Below, in pieces: positions 7,333 through 8,385 of a stretch of 8,385 bases of DNA; within the stretch, counting starts at the first letter, position 1, and every line of letters starts with the position of its first letter. A model generated the notes under the pieces. That model was not told the origin of the DNA, made no database searches, and saw only the letters and a program-made list of their open reading frames with translations. The position numbers and the translations under genes were made by a program. Source of the stretch: an uncultured Eubacteriales bacterium (GTDB taxonomy: Bacteria; Bacillota; Clostridia; Oscillospirales; Acutalibacteraceae). The stretch spans positions 1-8,385 of the forward strand of contig CAKSUE010000021.1 of assembly GCA_934501135.1 (NCBI GenBank). Reading direction: 5' to 3'.

Positions 7333-7974
7333 TTATAGAGTTTTTACATTGTCAAATGCAGTTCCACAATCTTCAGTTCTAATCGTTAGCCTTACATTTG
7401 CTCTTAGAGGGGTACCTTTAGGTGAAAAATATTGCAATACTACATCCATATTACTTATCCAGCCTTTGTACTCAATATTTGTACCCCACACAAACATAAC
7501 TCTATATGAGTTTTCAAACGCTGTAATAATATCAGGAAGAGCGCAACACTTACTATTTAAAACACTAATATCGTCTTTAGCAACACTAATGTTATCACCA
7601 GAAAATTTCTTATTAAAAAAGGTGTTGTTTTTACCTGCATTAAGAAGTTCATACGATTCAACTAAATCAAACATGAGTTCCATTGAAACCCATTCAATTA
7701 ACTTTCCTTTGTTTGTTGTATTTATTCCAGTACATCCTTCATTTAATTCATCTATTTTTTCATCTTGCTTAGCATAGCATATAACTTTACGCTTTTCTTC
7801 CTTATGTTCAGTCTCCTCTAATTCCACAGATTTATCTGCAGATATAGAAATCTGCGAGGGATTAAACCAAACTTCATAAGGACCCTTTACTGAATTTTTT
7901 CCCGAAACAAGCACCTCCACATAAAATTTTGCTTTAGTTATGGAGTAATACAAGTCATTTGATTTATTAGGCAA
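7333..7974 (-). CDS. Contractile injection system tube-domain protein (Afp7-like), second copy
   Basis: This is a complete tube/baseplate adaptor of about 213 residues, predicted to sit between the inner tube and the spike hub of a contractile injection system. It has the family N-terminal motif YEVWFNPSQISISADKS, a charged loop (EETEHKEEKRK), then MELMFDLVESYE, KCCALPDIITAF, VMFVWG and YFSPKGTPLRANVRLTIRTED. Afp7 carries a LysM domain, but here the protein ends about ten residues after the tube domain, so that domain is missing. The frame is open from a TTG at 7992 and contains an ATG at 7980. AGGAGGG at 7981-7987 touches that ATG, but the AGGAGG core is 7 bases from a TTG at 7974, so I chose the TTG. 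It follows its paralogue by about 33 bases and precedes the hub gene by 48 bases, fitting the afp7-afp8 order. The family call is fairly firm; the start is less so. Confidence 0.85.
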   Translation of the reverse strand: MPNKSNDLYYSITKAKFYVEVLVSGKNSVKGPYEVWFNPSQISISADKSVELEETEHKEEKRKVICYAKQDEKIDELNEGCTGINTTNKGKLIEWVSMELMFDLVESYELLNAGKNNTFFNKKFSGDNISVAKDDISVLNSKCCALPDIITAFENSYRVMFVWGTNIEYKGWISNMDVVLQYFSPKGTPLRANVRLTIRTEDCGTAFDNVKTL

Positions 7975-7980
7975 ACCCAT

Positions 7981-7987
7981 CCCTCCT
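7981..7987 (-). promoter_or_regulatory. Ribosome binding site deciding the TTG start of the second tube-domain gene
   Basis: Read on the minus strand, AGGAGGG is followed by ATGGGT and then TTG at 7974-7972. The AGGAGG core is 7 bases from the TTG but only 1 base from the ATG at 7980, so ordinary ribosome spacing favours the TTG. The site lies in the 33-base gap after the upstream tube-domain gene. Confidence 0.65.
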
Positions 7988-8007
7988 ATCAAACTTTCTG
8001 TGTCGCC

Positions 8008-8385
8008 CTAAAAGCCCACATCTTCTCTAGTGACAGATAAATCAACTTTAGCCCTAAGAGGATTTCCTCCTTCAGAAAAATACGTAAACGTTGCCGAGAA
8101 ATCTGTTATCTTACCCTGTAAAGGTTGCATACTCTCTCCCCACTTGAATTTAACCGGGTTGTCCTCCTTAAATGCATCATATATTTGTTTATAGCAGCAC
8201 ATTGAAGGGTTAAAAATATGTATATCATTCGGTGTAGCCAATACATCATCATCTGTAAAATTAGTTTTACTTGCAAATGTAGAGTATGCCATAGCTTTAA
8301 CTTGCTTTGCTTTTTCATATTTTTCTACCAAATCAAACAGTAGCTCTAAGCTAATACTCCTCATAGATTGTGATGTTCTTACAGC
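8008..8385 (-). CDS. Contractile injection system tube-domain protein (Afp7-like), 5'-truncated
   Basis: This is the C-terminal 125 residues of a tube/baseplate adaptor of the kind that joins the inner tube to the spike hub in Afp/PVC-type particles. The frame is open to the window edge: the codons before the ATG at 8364 read AVRTSQS with no stop, so that ATG is internal and the real start lies to the right. Family landmarks are SISLELLFDLVEKYEK, then a CC pair in NPSMCCYKQIYDAF, then VKFKWG and FTYFSEGGNPLRAKVDL, ending at EDVGF and a TAG stop. Each landmark aligns with the complete paralogue just downstream (MELMFDLVESYE, KCCALPDIITAF, VMFVWG, YFSPKGTPLRANVRL). No LysM domain follows the tube domain. 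The missing N-terminus should hold the FNP motif. The family call rests on motif recall and on the paralogue; its exact place in the particle is inferred. Confidence 0.82.
   Translation of the reverse strand, partial: AVRTSQSMRSISLELLFDLVEKYEKAKQVKAMAYSTFASKTNFTDDDVLATPNDIHIFNPSMCCYKQIYDAFKEDNPVKFKWGESMQPLQGKITDFSATFTYFSEGGNPLRAKVDLSVTREDVGF

Noticed and set aside
4712..7777. Plus-strand open frames at 4712-4909, 5201-5383, 5457-5861, 6242-6607 and 7349-7777
   Set aside because: They are antisense shadows of the gp6-like, gp25-like, spike, hub and tube-domain genes. Their Ser/Leu/Phe/Ile-rich products are what reverse translation of Glu/Lys/Asp-rich genes gives.
8106..8318. Minus-strand 70-codon frame overlapping the right-hand tube-domain gene
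   Set aside because: It is a frame-shifted reading of a gene whose own frame aligns with its paralogue along its whole length.
8008..8364. ATG at 8364 as the start of a complete 118-residue gene
   Set aside because: The frame stays open to the window edge, and the paralogue has about 100 residues, including the FNP motif, before the equivalent position. The gene is cut by the window.
1..8385. Type VI secretion system identity
   Set aside because: The order and the Afp7-like tube-domain proteins fit Afp/PVC-type systems better. The large gp6-like protein has the baseplate J assembly pattern, and no membrane-complex or ClpV gene is visible. A phage tail or tailocin cannot be excluded from this window alone.

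Overview
The window looks like a piece of chromosome or prophage from a low-GC Gram-positive bacterium, most likely clostridia-like. It is strongly AT-rich, with heavy AGA, ATA and TTA codon use, purine-rich Shine-Dalgarno sites and several TTG starts. This is a by-eye inference; no marker gene fixes the taxon.

All convincing genes lie on the minus strand in one tightly packed, co-directional cluster. Transcription runs from the right edge (8385) to the left edge (1), and both end genes are cut by the window. In transcription order they are: a 5'-truncated Afp7-like CIS tube-domain protein (8385-8008); a second, complete paralogue (7974-7333); a gp27/phage late-control-D-like spike hub (7284-6133); a gp5/VgrG-like OB-fold and beta-helix spike (6133-5375, overlapping the hub by 1 base); a gp25-like baseplate protein (5307-4915); a 1000-residue gp6-like baseplate J protein (4884-1882); and a gp7-like second baseplate J protein (1859 to beyond position 1). 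The last has no stop inside the window and is open for 619 codons.

Together these form the baseplate core of a contractile injection system. In such particles the tube-domain adaptors join the inner tube to the hub, the hub and spike form the central piercing tip, gp25 connects sheath to baseplate, and the gp6/gp7 pair builds the wedges. The gene order matches extracellular contractile injection systems (Afp/PVC-type, afp7-8-9-11-12). There are two differences from the Afp layout: the Afp8-type spike is split into separate hub and spike genes, and no PAAR tip gene lies between the gp25 and gp6 genes. Sheath, tube, terminator, AAA+ ATPase, fibre and cargo genes would be expected outside the window and cannot be assessed, so a phage tail or tailocin origin stays possible.

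No gap between genes exceeds about 70 bases. I see no promoter, terminator, RNA gene, mobile element, CRISPR array or attachment site, consistent with the interior of a long operon. Every plus-strand ORF is a shadow of a minus-strand gene.
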